This document shows positions 1 through 10,018 of a stretch of DNA of 64,000 bases, piece after piece (positions within the stretch are counted from its first letter, which is position 1; every line of letters starts with the position of its first letter). The stretch is taken from NCBI RefSeq assembly GCF_017349075.1, contig NZ_JAFMOF010000001.1:1984001-2048000 (forward strand). Reading direction: 5' to 3'. This stretch comes from Streptomyces triculaminicus (GTDB lineage: Bacteria; Actinomycetota; Actinomycetes; Streptomycetales; Streptomycetaceae). Under the pieces are notes generated by a model that saw nothing but the letters and a program-made list of their open reading frames with translations, was not told the origin of the DNA and did not search any database. The position numbers and the translations under genes are program-made.

Positions 1-1003
1 CCTCGTCGACGAGGTGCTCGGGCAGCACCATCCACGCCAGCCGCAGCGCGGGGGCCAGGCTCTTGCTCGCGGTGCCGAAGTAGACGACGCGCTCGGGGTC
101 CAGTCCCTGCAGCGCGCCGACCTGCTGCCGGTCGTAGCGGAACTCGCCGTCGTAGTCGTCCTCGAGGATCAGCCCGCCGGTGCGCGCCGCCCAGTCGACG
201 ACGGCCGCGCGCCGGTCCGGGTGCAGGGCCATGCCGAGGGGGAACTGGTGGGCGGGGGTGAGCAGCACCGCGCGTGCGGAGCGGTGGGCCGCCAGTTCCT
301 CGACGCAGGTGCCGTGTTCGTCGAGGGGCAGCGGCGTGGAGCGCAGCCCGGCGCGGTCGACGGCGTTGCGGTGGAACCACAGCCCGTAGGACTCGACGCC
401 CATCTCGCGTACGCCCCGGGCCTTCAGCACCCGGCTCAGGACGGACAGGCCCTGCATGAAGCCCGAGCAGACCACGATCCGTTCCGGGGTGGCGCGTACG
501 CCCCGGGCGCGGGCCAGGTAGCCGGCGAGTACGGCCCGTAGCTCGGGCGTGCCGGCCGGGTCGGGGTAGCCGAGGGCGGAGTTGGGGGCGGCGGTCAGTG
601 CGCGGCGGGCGGCCGAGAGCCAGGCGGCGCGCGGGAACGCGGAGACGTCGGCGGTGCCGGGCATCAGGTCGTAGGTCGGCCGGGACGTACGGGCGGGCCG
701 CGGGCCGCGCGTGGGGGGCTTCGCGCGGGACGCGGCGGCGCGTGTCGCCACGCGGGTGCCGGAGCCCTGGCGGGCGGTGAGCCAGCCCTCCGCGACGAGG
801 TCGCCGTAGGCCTCGGCCACGGTGTTGCGGGCGATGCCGAGGTCGGCGGCGAGGGTGCGCGAGGAGGGCAGCCGGGTGCCCGGGGCCAGCCGGCCCGTCC
901 GTACGGACTCGCGCAGGGCGCGGGTCAGGCAGGCGCGTACGCCGCCGGGACCGGTGAGGTCGAGGTGCAGGTCAGTGCCGTAAGTGGCCCAATTTTCCGC
1001 CAT
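1..1003 (-). CDS. MocR/PdxR-family GntR regulator with aminotransferase domain (partial, 3' end outside window)
   Basis: An open frame runs from ATG at 1003 leftward off the window without a stop. The N-terminus reads MAENWATYGTDLHLDL, followed by a GntR winged helix with the motifs GTRLPSSRTLAADLG and ARNTVAEAYGDL at roughly residues 37-65. Downstream, the fold-type I aminotransferase part shows VVCSGFMQGL, EDDYDGEFRYD and TASKSLAPALR, where the Lys is the expected PLP-binding residue. In this family PLP or a related ligand changes DNA binding, and the target is usually the divergent neighbour, here the CMD-like gene at 1051. The WATxGxDLHL start is conserved in the family, which supports this start codon. 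Family assignment is firm; ligand and target are inferred. Confidence 0.9.
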   Translation of the reverse strand, partial: MAENWATYGTDLHLDLTGPGGVRACLTRALRESVRTGRLAPGTRLPSSRTLAADLGIARNTVAEAYGDLVAEGWLTARQGSGTRVATRAAASRAKPPTRGPRPARTSRPTYDLMPGTADVSAFPRAAWLSAARRALTAAPNSALGYPDPAGTPELRAVLAGYLARARGVRATPERIVVCSGFMQGLSVLSRVLKARGVREMGVESYGLWFHRNAVDRAGLRSTPLPLDEHGTCVEELAAHRSARAVLLTPAHQFPLGMALHPDRRAAVVDWAARTGGLILEDDYDGEFRYDRQQVGALQGLDPERVVYFGTASKSLAPALRLAWMVLPEHLVDE

Positions 1004-1017
1004 GGAAATGGACCATA
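982..1017. promoter_or_regulatory. Candidate MocR operator: direct repeat AARTGGMCCAWW
   Basis: AAGTGGCCCAAT (982-993) and AAATGGACCATA (1006-1017) are imperfect direct repeats whose starts lie 24 nt apart, about two helical turns. They flank the regulator start codon in the divergent intergenic region. MocR proteins commonly bind direct repeats with TGG(A/T)CC/TGGTCT-like cores. The assignment is by position and pattern only. Confidence 0.45.
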
Positions 1018-1037
1018 TCCGTGGGCTACCCGAACCG

Positions 1038-1051
1038 TAGTGTCGTACCCA
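1038..1051 (+). promoter_or_regulatory. -10-like element for a leaderless CMD transcript
   Basis: TAGTGT (TANNNT) at 1038-1043 is followed by 7 nt and then the ATG at 1051. No ribosome-binding sequence precedes this ATG, so transcription probably starts at or next to the start codon. No convincing -35 was seen, as would be expected for an activator-dependent promoter. Confidence 0.4.
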
Positions 1052-1563
1052 TGACGACGAACGAGAACACGAACACCACCGGCGAGTACGTTCCCGAGCA
1101 CACCCCCCGCCTGGTGCTGCCGAAGCTGGTCCCCGACTTCTACAAGGCGATGGTCAAGCTGGACCAGGCGGCGAACCAGGGCCTGGACCCGGTGCTGCTG
1201 GAGCTGGTGAAGATCCGCGCCTCGCAGATCAACCACTGCGCCTTCTGCCTGGACATGCACACCAAGGACGCCCTGGCCGCGGGCGAGAGCGTCGAGCGCA
1301 TCATCCAGCTGAGCGCGTGGGAGGAGTCCAAGCACTTCTACACCGCGAAGGAGATCGCGGCGATCGAGCTGACCGAGGCCGTCACCGTCCTGACGGACGG
1401 CTTCGTACCGGACGAGGTCTACGAGCGGGCCGCCGCCCACTTCGAGGAGACGGAGCTCGCGCAGCTCATCTCCGCGATCATCGTGATCAACGCCTGGAAC
1501 CGCATCGCCGTGACGACCCGCGGCGTCCCGGGCCACTACAAGCCGGGTTCCCTCAAGGGCTGA
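1051..1563 (+). CDS. Carboxymuconolactone decarboxylase / AhpD-like family protein
   Basis: A 170-residue alpha-helical protein of the CMD/AhpD family. The redox motif CAFCLDMH (CxxC followed by H) near residues 67-74 is the AhpD-type active site used in alkylhydroperoxidase-like peroxide or disulfide chemistry. The flanking segment (LELVKIRASQINH) is also typical. An in-frame GTG at 1021 would add ten residues but lies in the operator region. I chose ATG 1051 because it fits a leaderless promoter. It is divergent from a MocR-type regulator, an arrangement often seen for this subfamily. The physiological substrate is unknown. Confidence 0.85.
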   Translation: MTTNENTNTTGEYVPEHTPRLVLPKLVPDFYKAMVKLDQAANQGLDPVLLELVKIRASQINHCAFCLDMHTKDALAAGESVERIIQLSAWEESKHFYTAKEIAAIELTEAVTVLTDGFVPDEVYERAAAHFEETELAQLISAIIVINAWNRIAVTTRGVPGHYKPGSLKG

Positions 1564-1585
1564 CCCCCACGGTCATGGGGAGGGG

Positions 1586-1622
1586 GGTGCGCCGGAGGTC
1601 ACAGGGGAACCTCCGACGCACC
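1586..1622. terminator. Bidirectional terminator between CMD gene and betaine operon
   Basis: GGTGCGCCGGAGGT (1586-1599) pairs with ACCTCCGACGCACC (1609-1622) around a 9-nt loop, with one internal CC/GA mismatch. It lies between two convergent genes, as expected for a shared GC-rich Streptomyces terminator. Confidence 0.75.
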
Positions 1623-1643
1623 ACCCTCGCCTGGCGCCGGCCC

Positions 1644-2621
1644 CTAGCGCAGCCAGGCCTTCCACACCTCCGGGTGCTTGTGCACCCACCGCTCGGCCGC
1701 CTTGTCGGCCGGCAGCTTGTCCTCGGCGATCATCTGCGCCACCTCGTTCTGGTCCGCCTTGGTCCAGTTGAAGTTCTTCAGGAAGCGGGCGGCCTTGCCG
1801 CCCTTCTTCGTGAACTCGGTGTTCAGGAACTTCTTCAGGGGCGTCGTCGGGTAGGCGCAGTCGATCGTGGACGGGTCGGCGGTGCCCTTCTCGGCGCAGG
1901 CGTCGGTGTACTTCGGGAGCTTCACCTCGACCATCGGCACCTCGTTGAAGAGCCACTGCGGCTCGTACCAGTAGGTCAGGAAGGGCTTCTTGTCCTTCGC
2001 GTACTGCTGGATCTGGGTGATCTGGGCGGCCTCGGAACCGGCGAAGACGACCTGGTAGTCGAGCTTCAGGTTCTTCACCAGCGCCTTGTCGTTGGTGACG
2101 TAGGACGGGGAGCCGTCCAGGAGCTGGCCCTTGCCGCCGCTCTCCGGGCCGCGCATCCGCCCGGCGTACTTGTTCAGGTTCTTCCAGTCCAGGACGTCCG
2201 GGTGGGCGTCGGCGAAGTACTTGGGCACCCACCAGCCGATGTGGCCGGTGACGCCCAGCTCGCCGCCGTCCGTCACGGTCTTCTTCTGCGTGACGTAACG
2301 CTTCTCCTGCTCCGGGTGGCCCCAGTCCTCCATGATGGCGTCGACACGGCCCTGGCTGAGGGCGTCCCAGGCGGGGACCTCGTCGACCTGGACGGTGTCC
2401 ACGCGGTAGCCCAGCTCGTGCTCCAGCAGGTACGTCGCGACCGCCGCGTTGGCGCGGGCGCCGACCCATGACTGGACGGAGAGGGTGACCGTCTTCGTGC
2501 CCGCCGCGTTCGCGTAGGGCGAGGACTGCTTGGTCATGTCCGCCGCGCCGCAACCCGTGGCCGTGACGGCCGTGACGGTCGTCAGGCCGATGGCCGCGGC
2601 GGTGATCAGTGCTTTTCTCAT
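1644..2621 (-). CDS. Glycine betaine/choline ABC transporter substrate-binding lipoprotein
   Basis: A 325-residue OpuAC/ProX-type binding protein. The signal peptide ends in a lipobox (ATGC, Cys about residue 24), so the protein should be lipid-anchored outside the membrane. Trp and Tyr residues spread through the domain (SWVGARAN, GWWVPKYF, YWYEPQWLF) fit the aromatic cage that binds quaternary ammonium groups. It is the last gene of the operon, 7 nt after the permease, so binding protein, permease and ATPase form a complete importer. The linked betA and betB point to betaine or choline as ligand. The family is certain; the exact substrate is inferred. Confidence 0.93.
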   Translation of the reverse strand: MRKALITAAAIGLTTVTAVTATGCGAADMTKQSSPYANAAGTKTVTLSVQSWVGARANAAVATYLLEHELGYRVDTVQVDEVPAWDALSQGRVDAIMEDWGHPEQEKRYVTQKKTVTDGGELGVTGHIGWWVPKYFADAHPDVLDWKNLNKYAGRMRGPESGGKGQLLDGSPSYVTNDKALVKNLKLDYQVVFAGSEAAQITQIQQYAKDKKPFLTYWYEPQWLFNEVPMVEVKLPKYTDACAEKGTADPSTIDCAYPTTPLKKFLNTEFTKKGGKAARFLKNFNWTKADQNEVAQMIAEDKLPADKAAERWVHKHPEVWKAWLR

Positions 2622-2628
2622 GTCCGTC

Positions 2629-4610
2629 TCAGCCCTCCTTCGGCTTGGTCGGCTGGGTGACCCGGTCGAGCATCAGGCCCAGGCAGGCGATCGCCGTACC
2701 GGCCATCAGGCCGGTCGCCAGGTCGCCCTGGGCCAGGCCGAACACGACCTCGTAGCCGAGCGCGCCGCCGCCGACCAGGCCGCCGATGATGACGACCGAC
2801 AGCACCAGCACCACGGCCTGGTTGACCGCCAGCAGCAGCTCCGCCCGAGCGAGCGGGAACTGCACCTGACGCAGCTGCTGCCCGCCCGTCGCGCCCAGCG
2901 AGCGGGCCGACTCGAGCGCCGCCGGATCGGCCTGGCGCAGACCCTGGCTGACGATGCGGACCACGGCCGGCAGCGCGTAGACGATCGCGGCCGCGGCGGC
3001 CGGCGCCCGGCCGATGCCGAACAGCGCGACGACCGGGATCAGGTAGACGAACTGCGGCATGGTCTGGAAGACGTCCAGAACCGGGCGCAGCAGCCGGTCC
3101 ACGCGCGGGCTGCGGGCCGCGACGACCGCGACCGCGAAGCCCAGGACGAGCGTGACGACGACCGCCGCCAGCACCTGGGAGAGGGTGTCCATGGCCAGGT
3201 TCCAGCGGCCCAGCACGCCGATCGCGGCGAGTGAGAGGACCGCCGTGACCGTCGTGCGCCAGGTGCCGATCAGCCAGGCCAGGGCGGCCACGATCATCAG
3301 CGCGCCCCACCAGGGGAGGCCCTGCAGGCCGTCGCGCAGCGGGTCGAGGACCCAGCCGGTGTAGTGGGCGGCCCAGTCGGCCGTTCCCCCGATGCCGGGG
3401 ATGCCGCTGTAGAGGTGGTCGACCATCCAGTCCTTGGCCTCGTTGACGGGGCCTGCGATCGCCACGGTCCAGCCGTCCGGCCAGGAGTTGGCGCCGACGA
3501 GGCGGCCGAGGGCTACGACCGCCGCGGCGGTTACCGCCCACGTGGTGAGCGTTCGGGTGCGGGTCCGTGGGTGGCTCTGTGCCCACCCGTTCCGCCCTGC
3601 GGAACGATTGCCCACAGAGCGGTGGCCCGCAGTCGTGCGGTCCAGCACGATCGCCAGCAGCACGATCGGGATTCCCGCTGCCAGGGCGCTGCCGACGTCT
3701 ACGGTCGACAGGGCCTGGTAGACGCGGTCGCCGAGGCCGTCGGCGCCGATGACGGAGGCTATGACGGCCATGGAGAGGGCCATCATGATGCTCTGGTTGA
3801 CGCCCAGCAGCAGTTCTCGGCGGGCCAGGGGCAGGCGGGCGGTCAGGAGGCGCTGGCGGCCGGTGGCGCCGAGGGAGTCGACGGCCTCCAGCACGCCCTG
3901 GTCCGTACCGCGCAGGCCCATCGCGGTGAGCCGCGCCATCGGCGGGGCCGCGTAGACGACCGTGGCCAGGACGGCCGGCGCCACGCCGATGCCGAAGACG
4001 AGGACCACGGGCAGCAGGTAGGCGAAGGCGGGCAGCGCCTGCATGGTGTCCAGTACAGGCCGCAGCGCCCGGAACGTACGGTCCGAGAGCCCGGCCGCGA
4101 GGCCCAGGAGCGCGCCGACGGCGACCGACGCCGCGACGGCGACGATCATCAGCGCGAGGGTGCGCATCGTCGGCACCCACATGCCCAGCAGCCCGCACAC
4201 GGCGAACGAGGCGAGGGCGGTCACGGCCGCCCGTACGCCCGCCAGGCGCCAGGCGAGCAGCGACGCTCCCGCCGTGACCCCGGCCCAGCCGAGGGCGAGC
4301 AGCACGAGGTACACGCCGCGCACCGCCGTGATGATGGCGTTGCTGATGTGGCCGAAGAAGTAGAGGAAGAGCCAGTGGCCGTCGCGGTTGTCGATGATCC
4401 AGTCGTTGGCGCGGCCCAGGGGGCCGGCCAGGTCGACGGTCAGCGCGTCGGGCCAGGCGCCGCTGCCCCAGCGGGCCGCGGCGAACGGCGCCAGGACGGC
4501 GGTGACGGCACCGAGCAGCAGCAGCTTGCGGGCGGCCGGGCGGCGCAGGGCGGCGCGCAGCCGGCCCGGCGGAGCCACGGCCCGGGGCGGGACGGTGGTG
4601 GTGGCGGAAC

Positions 4611-4614
<4 letters not shown>
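2629..4614 (-). CDS. Glycine betaine ABC transporter permease, two permease domains fused
   Basis: A 661-residue integral membrane protein with two consecutive OpuAB/ProW-like permease units, approximately residues 60-330 and 370-650. Each carries the conserved pattern of a soluble DxWxxW-like loop, several hydrophobic helices and a cytoplasmic coupling segment ([20 protein letters not shown] in the second; [19 protein letters not shown] in the first). Most bacteria use one unit as a homodimer; here both are fused. The start ATG at 4614 overlaps the ATPase stop by 4 nt (ATGA), indicating translational coupling. It works with the adjacent ATPase and lipoprotein to import osmoprotectant. Confidence 0.92.
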
Positions 4615-5747
<1,133 letters not shown>

Positions 5748-5749
5748 CT

Positions 5750-7282
5750 TTATGCCTCACCCCCTTGGGTAGCGGCCTCTGCCAGCAGTTCGGCGCACTT
5801 CTCCCCCACCATCAGCACACCGATCATCGGGTTCACGGCCGTCATCGTCGGGAAGACCGACGCGTCGGCGATACGGATACCGTCAAGGCCGCGAATGCGC
5901 AACTGCGGGTCCACTACGGCGAGTTCGTCGCCCGTGGCGCCCATGCGGCAGGTTCCGGCCGGGTGGTAGACGGTGTGCGCGACCTTGCGGGCGTACTCGC
6001 TGAGGTCCTCGTCCGAGGTGACCTCCGGGCCCGGGCAGACCTCGCGCTTGAGCCAGCCGGCCAGCGGCTGGGTCCTGGCGATCTCGCGGGCGAGGCGGAT
6101 GCCGTCCACGAGCGTGCGGGCGTCGTAGTCCTCCTCGTCCGTGAAGTAGCGGAAGTCGAGGGCGGGCTTGACGGCCGGGTCGGCGCTGGTGAGGTAGAGC
6201 CGGCCGCGGCTGCGCGGCTTGGGGATGTTGGGGGTCATCGACACGCCGTGCTCGGGCTTCTCGTAGCCGAGCCGCTCGGGGTTGTCGGTGAAGGGGATCT
6301 GGTAGAAGTGGAACATCAGATCGGGTCCGTTCGCGGCCGGGTCGCGGCGTACGAACAGGCCCGCGTCCGAGTCCATCGCGGAGTTCTCCGGGATCGGCCC
6401 GTCCGTCTCCCAGACGATGACCGACTCGGGGTGGTCGAGGAGGTTCTCGCCGACGCCCGGCAGGTCGTGGACGACGGGGATGCCCAGCGCCTCCAGGTCG
6501 GCCCTGGGGCCGATGCCGGAGTGCATCAGCAGCCGCGGGGTGTCCACGGCGCCCGCGCACACCAGGACCTCGCGCGCGGCCTCCACGTAGACCTCCTCGC
6601 CCTCCTTGGTGCGGACGTGCACGCCCTTCGCCCGGGTGCCGTCCAGCTCCAGCCGGTGCGCCCAGGTCTCCAGCATCAGGTGGAGGTTGGGGCGGTCGAG
6701 GAAGGGGTGGAGGTAGGCGACGGAGGCGGAGGAGCGCTTGTTGTTCTCGGGGTGGTAGGCGAGGTCGAAGAAGCCCACGCCCTCGTGGAAGGGCTTGGCG
6801 TTGAAGCCCTCCACGCGCGGCACGCCGGCCGCCTCGCGCGCCGACTCGACGAAGTCGCGGGCGATGGCGTTGCGGTCCTTCTCGTCCACAGGAACGATGT
6901 TGTTGCGCAGCCGGGAGAAGTACGGGTCCATCGACTCCGCGCCCCAGCCCTCGGCGCCCGCCTGCTCCCACTCGTCCCAGTCGCCGGGCAGCGGCTTGAA
7001 CGAGATGAGCGTGTTGTGCGAGGAGCAGCCGCCCAGGACACGGGCGCGGCTGTGCCGGATGTGGGAGTTGCCGCGCGGCTGCTCGGTGGTCGGGTAGTCG
7101 TAGTCGAGGTCGCCGCCGAGCAGGCCGAGCCAGCGGCGCAGGGTCAGGACGTCCTCGCGGTCGACGTCGGAGGGGCCGCCCTCGATGACGGCGACTCTGA
7201 TGCCGGGGTCCTCGGTGAGGCGGGAGGCGATGACGGAACCGGCGGTGCCGCCGCCGATGACGACGTAGTCGTAGACGGGCAT
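5750..7282 (-). CDS. betA: Choline dehydrogenase-type GMC oxidoreductase
   Basis: A 510-residue FAD-dependent GMC oxidoreductase. The N-terminal dinucleotide fold has GGGTAGSV (about 9-16). GMC signatures LGGCSSHN and [17 protein letters not shown] are present, and the C-terminal catalytic His region is [15 protein letters not shown]. It would oxidise choline to betaine aldehyde for the linked dehydrogenase. AAGGAG lies 12 nt before the ATG, which is long but is the only candidate. The 148-nt gap to betB holds a palindrome resembling a LacI-family operator, so betA may also have its own promoter. GMC specificity is hard to read from sequence; choline is inferred from betB and the transporter. 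Confidence 0.88.
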   Translation of the reverse strand: MPVYDYVVIGGGTAGSVIASRLTEDPGIRVAVIEGGPSDVDREDVLTLRRWLGLLGGDLDYDYPTTEQPRGNSHIRHSRARVLGGCSSHNTLISFKPLPGDWDEWEQAGAEGWGAESMDPYFSRLRNNIVPVDEKDRNAIARDFVESAREAAGVPRVEGFNAKPFHEGVGFFDLAYHPENNKRSSASVAYLHPFLDRPNLHLMLETWAHRLELDGTRAKGVHVRTKEGEEVYVEAAREVLVCAGAVDTPRLLMHSGIGPRADLEALGIPVVHDLPGVGENLLDHPESVIVWETDGPIPENSAMDSDAGLFVRRDPAANGPDLMFHFYQIPFTDNPERLGYEKPEHGVSMTPNIPKPRSRGRLYLTSADPAVKPALDFRYFTDEEDYDARTLVDGIRLAREIARTQPLAGWLKREVCPGPEVTSDEDLSEYARKVAHTVYHPAGTCRMGATGDELAVVDPQLRIRGLDGIRIADASVFPTMTAVNPMIGVLMVGEKCAELLAEAATQGGEA

Positions 7283-7383
7283 GGTGGGGGTGAACTCCTT
7301 CTGCGGCAGGAAACGTTCGCGCTGCCGCGGCTCCGCATCGCTGTGGTTCCGCGACGCCCACGGGGGCGGGCTGCTGCGCGTAC

Positions 7384-7393
7384 GAAACGTTTC
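7384..7393. promoter_or_regulatory. Candidate LacI-family operator GAAACGTTTC between betB and betA
   Basis: GAAACGTTTC is a perfect palindrome flanked by CGTAC on the left and GTACG on the right (7379-7399, one extra T). A second partial copy GAAACGTTC lies at 7310-7318, 74 nt closer to betA. The sequence resembles LacI/GalR-family operators such as that of E. coli RbsR. No LacI-type gene is in this window. Confidence 0.4.
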
Positions 7394-7430
7394 TGTACGT
7401 CTGTGCGTACGAGCAGGGGTGCTGCGGGTG

Positions 7431-8939
7431 TCAGCCCGCGAACCAGCGCACCGGCTTCGGCTCGAGGTTCTGGTAGACGTGCTTGGCCTCGCGGTACTCG
7501 GCCAGTCCGGACGGGCCGAGCTCGCGCCCGATGCCCGACTTGCCGAAGCCGCCCCACTCCGCCTGGGGCAGATAGGGGTGGAAGTCGTTGATCCACACCG
7601 TGCCGTGACGCAGCCGGCCGGCGACGCGGCGCGCCCGGCCCGCGTCCTTCGTCCAGACCGCGCCCGCGAGCCCGTACTCGGTGTCGTTGGCCAGCGCCAC
7701 GGCCTCGTCCTCGGTGTGGAAGGTCTCCACGGTGAGGATGGGGCCGAAGGTCTCCTCGCGCACGACCTTCATCTCGCCGTGGCACAGGTCCAGGACGGTC
7801 GGAGCGTAGAAGTAGCCGGTTTCCGGGCGGACGTCGCTGGGCTCCGGACGCCTGCCGCCGCAGCGCAGCGCCGCGCCCTCGGCGAGCGCGTGGGTCACGT
7901 ACGCCTCGGTCTTGGCGAGCTGCTGCGCGGAGACCAGCGGGCCGCACTCGACGCCCTTCTCGGTGCCCCGTCCCAGCCTGATCCGCTCGGCCCGGCGGGC
8001 CAGCTCGGAGACGAAGCGGTCGCGCACCGACTCCTCGATGATCAGGCGGGAGCCGGCCGAGCAGACCTGGCCGCTGTGGATGAAGGCGGCGTTGAGGGCC
8101 TGGTCGACGGCGGTGTCGAAGTCCTCGTCGCTCTCGCACGCGTCGGCGAAGACGACGTTGGGGTTCTTGCCGCCGAGCTCCAGGGCGACCTTCTTGACGG
8201 TCGGCGCGGCCGCCGTCATCACCTTGGTGCCGCTGGCGAGCCCGCCCGTGAAGGAGACGAGGTCGACGTGCGGATGCTCGGCGAGCCGGGCGCCGACGGG
8301 GTCGCCGCCGCCCGTGACGAGGTTGGCGACGCCGTCCGGCAGCCCGGCCTCGGCCAGCAGCCGCACCAGGTGCACGGTGGACAGCGGGGTGACCTCGCTG
8401 GGCTTGACGACGAAGGTGTTGCCGGCCGCCAGCGCCGGGGCGATCTTCCAGCTGGCCTGCAGCAGCGGATAGTTCCAGGGAGTGATCAGCGCGCAGACGC
8501 CCACCGGCTCGTGCACGACCACGCTGTGGACGGTGTCCGAGCCCGCGTCCACGACGCGCCCGGGGCCCTCGGCCACCACCAGGTCGGCGAAGTAGCGGAA
8601 CGCGTCGCGCACGCAGTCGACGTCGACCCGGCCCTCTTCCAGGGTCTTGCCGGTGTCCCGGCTCTCGATCAGCGCGATCTCCTCGCGGTCCCGCTCGAGG
8701 AGCCCGGCCACCCGGCGCAGCAGCGCGGCCCGCTCGGCGACCGGAGTACGCGGCCAGGGGCCCGCCCCGTTGTCGAACGCGCGGCGGGCGGCGGCCACGG
8801 CGGCGTCGGTGTCCGCCACGCCGCCCTCGGAGACGGTCGCGAGGACCGTGGCGTCCGCGGGGTCGAGGACCTCCCGCTGCGCCCCGGACGCGGCGGCGCG
8901 CCACACCCCGTCGACGTGGATGGTCTCGAGTGACGACAT
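7431..8939 (-). CDS. betB: Betaine-aldehyde dehydrogenase
   Basis: A 502-residue NAD(P)-dependent aldehyde dehydrogenase. LELGGKNPN carries the general-base Glu and SGQVCSAGSRL the catalytic Cys; PWNYPLLQ and SFTGG motifs belong to the cofactor domain. It converts betaine aldehyde to glycine betaine, completing the pathway begun by betA. The start at 8939 (MSSLETIHVDG) is set by a good ribosome-binding site, AAGGAAAG, just upstream; a longer in-frame extension to 9083 lacks one. It is the first gene of the osmoprotectant operon. Confidence 0.9.
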   Translation of the reverse strand: MSSLETIHVDGVWRAAASGAQREVLDPADATVLATVSEGGVADTDAAVAAARRAFDNGAGPWPRTPVAERAALLRRVAGLLERDREEIALIESRDTGKTLEEGRVDVDCVRDAFRYFADLVVAEGPGRVVDAGSDTVHSVVVHEPVGVCALITPWNYPLLQASWKIAPALAAGNTFVVKPSEVTPLSTVHLVRLLAEAGLPDGVANLVTGGGDPVGARLAEHPHVDLVSFTGGLASGTKVMTAAAPTVKKVALELGGKNPNVVFADACESDEDFDTAVDQALNAAFIHSGQVCSAGSRLIIEESVRDRFVSELARRAERIRLGRGTEKGVECGPLVSAQQLAKTEAYVTHALAEGAALRCGGRRPEPSDVRPETGYFYAPTVLDLCHGEMKVVREETFGPILTVETFHTEDEAVALANDTEYGLAGAVWTKDAGRARRVAGRLRHGTVWINDFHPYLPQAEWGGFGKSGIGRELGPSGLAEYREAKHVYQNLEPKPVRWFAG

Positions 8940-9067
8940 GACTTCTTTCCTTGCCTTCCGGTGGTGAACGGTCACGTCGCCGGACCGGGCCGCCACGGGC
9001 GGGCCCGGGACCGACAACGGGACGCCCCTAACCAGAGGGGAGAAACCTATGCCTCCTTTTTCACAAA

Positions 9068-9085
9068 GAGTGACGTGAGTCACTC
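9068..9085. promoter_or_regulatory. Inverted repeat upstream of betB, possible operator
   Basis: GAGTGAC (9068-9074) and GTCACTC (9079-9085) form a 7-bp inverted repeat with a 4-nt centre about 130 nt before the betB start, in an AT-richer patch. It could be an operator of the betaine operon or a weak terminator of the preceding minus-strand gene that ends at 9124. Confidence 0.35.
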
Positions 9086-9123
9086 ACAGTGGCCTCGGGG
9101 TCCTCTGCCCCGCGGCCCCCTGT

Positions 9124-10005
9124 TCAGCCGGTGCAGTACCCGAGCGGGCAGAACGAACCCAGCACCGCCCGGAACGTCTCCAGCGTGCCGAGCCGGTCGT
9201 ACGAGGGCCCGGCGGCCAGCAGCGCGTACTTGCGCCGGTCGGGCGCGGTGGAGGCGTGGATCACCACATGGCGGGTGGTGTGATCGGTGAGGGTGTAGCT
9301 GTACTCGTACTCCCCGGCGTCCCCGCTCAGCCTGGTCAGGCGGATCTTCTGGTAGCCGCTGTACTGGCTGACGTACTTCTCGGTCGCCAGCAGGGAGTCG
9401 TACGGCGTGCCCTCCGGGCCCTCCAGGGTGAAGACCTGGATCAGCCGGCGGCCGTCCGCCGCCTTGTAGAACACGCTGGACCGGTCCGTGCTGCGCGTCC
9501 ACCCCGTCGGCACGTCCAGCCGGAAACCGGCCGGGTCGACGGTCCGCGTGAAGCGGCTCGGCAGGCTCGTCCCGCCGGTGAAGGGGCTGGGCACGGAGTT
9601 CGGGGTGTAGGTGTTGCCGCCCGAGGTGCCGGATGTGGTGCCGTACGTGGACCCGTAGGTAGAGCCATATGTCGACCCGTACGTGGACCCGTACGTCGAC
9701 CCGTAGCTGGACCCGTAGCTCGGGCCGGGGGTCGCGGAGGCGGACGCGCTCGGCGTCCCGTAGTCGAAGGTGCTGCCGCCGCCGTCGTGATCGCCGTCGT
9801 GGACGAGGGCCCAGATGCCGGTCCCGATGGCGCCGGCCAGCACCACGCCGGCGAGCACCCCGGCGAGGATCGACGCGTGCGAGGGGCCGGTGGGCAGCGG
9901 GTCGGGGACGGGTGCGAGGAGTACCTCGGGCTCGTCGTCGCCGGACGGCGTTCCCGGAGGCGGCTCGTCCACCCATTGCTGCAGGTCGGCGTCCCAGTAG
10001 CTCAT
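9124..10005 (-). CDS. Membrane-anchored protein with YGST repeats and extracytoplasmic DPAGFxLxVPxGW domain
   Basis: 293 residues. The order is an acidic Pro-rich cytoplasmic N-terminus, one membrane segment (ILAGVLAGVVLAGAIGTGIWALV, about 46-68, quoted in part), a low-complexity linker with seven 4-residue units YGST/YGSS, then a C-terminal globular domain of about 140 residues. That domain begins DPAGFRLDVPTGWTRS and resembles the outer domains of the Ser/Thr kinases later in this window (DPAGFALAVPDGFTRS in the kinase ending at 60611). The gene is 13 nt after the preceding gene and is last in a three-gene operon. Function is unknown; I infer a cell-surface sensor or binding role. Confidence 0.8.
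   Translation of the reverse strand: MSYWDADLQQWVDEPPPGTPSGDDEPEVLLAPVPDPLPTGPSHASILAGVLAGVVLAGAIGTGIWALVHDGDHDGGGSTFDYGTPSASASATPGPSYGSSYGSTYGSTYGSTYGSTYGSTYGTTSGTSGGNTYTPNSVPSPFTGGTSLPSRFTRTVDPAGFRLDVPTGWTRSTDRSSVFYKAADGRRLIQVFTLEGPEGTPYDSLLATEKYVSQYSGYQKIRLTRLSGDAGEYEYSYTLTDHTTRHVVIHASTAPDRRKYALLAAGPSYDRLGTLETFRAVLGSFCPLGYCTG
9641..9724. repeat. 12-bp tandem repeats encoding the YGST linker
   Basis: About seven degenerate copies of a 12-nt unit (plus-strand form GTACGTGGACCC / GTACGTCGACCC) sit inside the minus-strand gene. The repeat is in frame, so copy-number change would lengthen or shorten the linker without a frameshift. Confidence 0.7.
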
Positions 10006-10018
10006 GTGCCTCGCCGCC

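Noticed and set aside
925..1536. 203-residue minus-strand frame across the CMD gene
   Set aside because: It lies opposite a clear CMD-family gene and has Arg/Gly-rich antisense composition; the true minus-strand gene starts at 1003 in another frame.
5765..7591. Very long plus-strand frame opposite betA
   Set aside because: Long antisense frames are normal at this GC content; betA on the minus strand has all family motifs.
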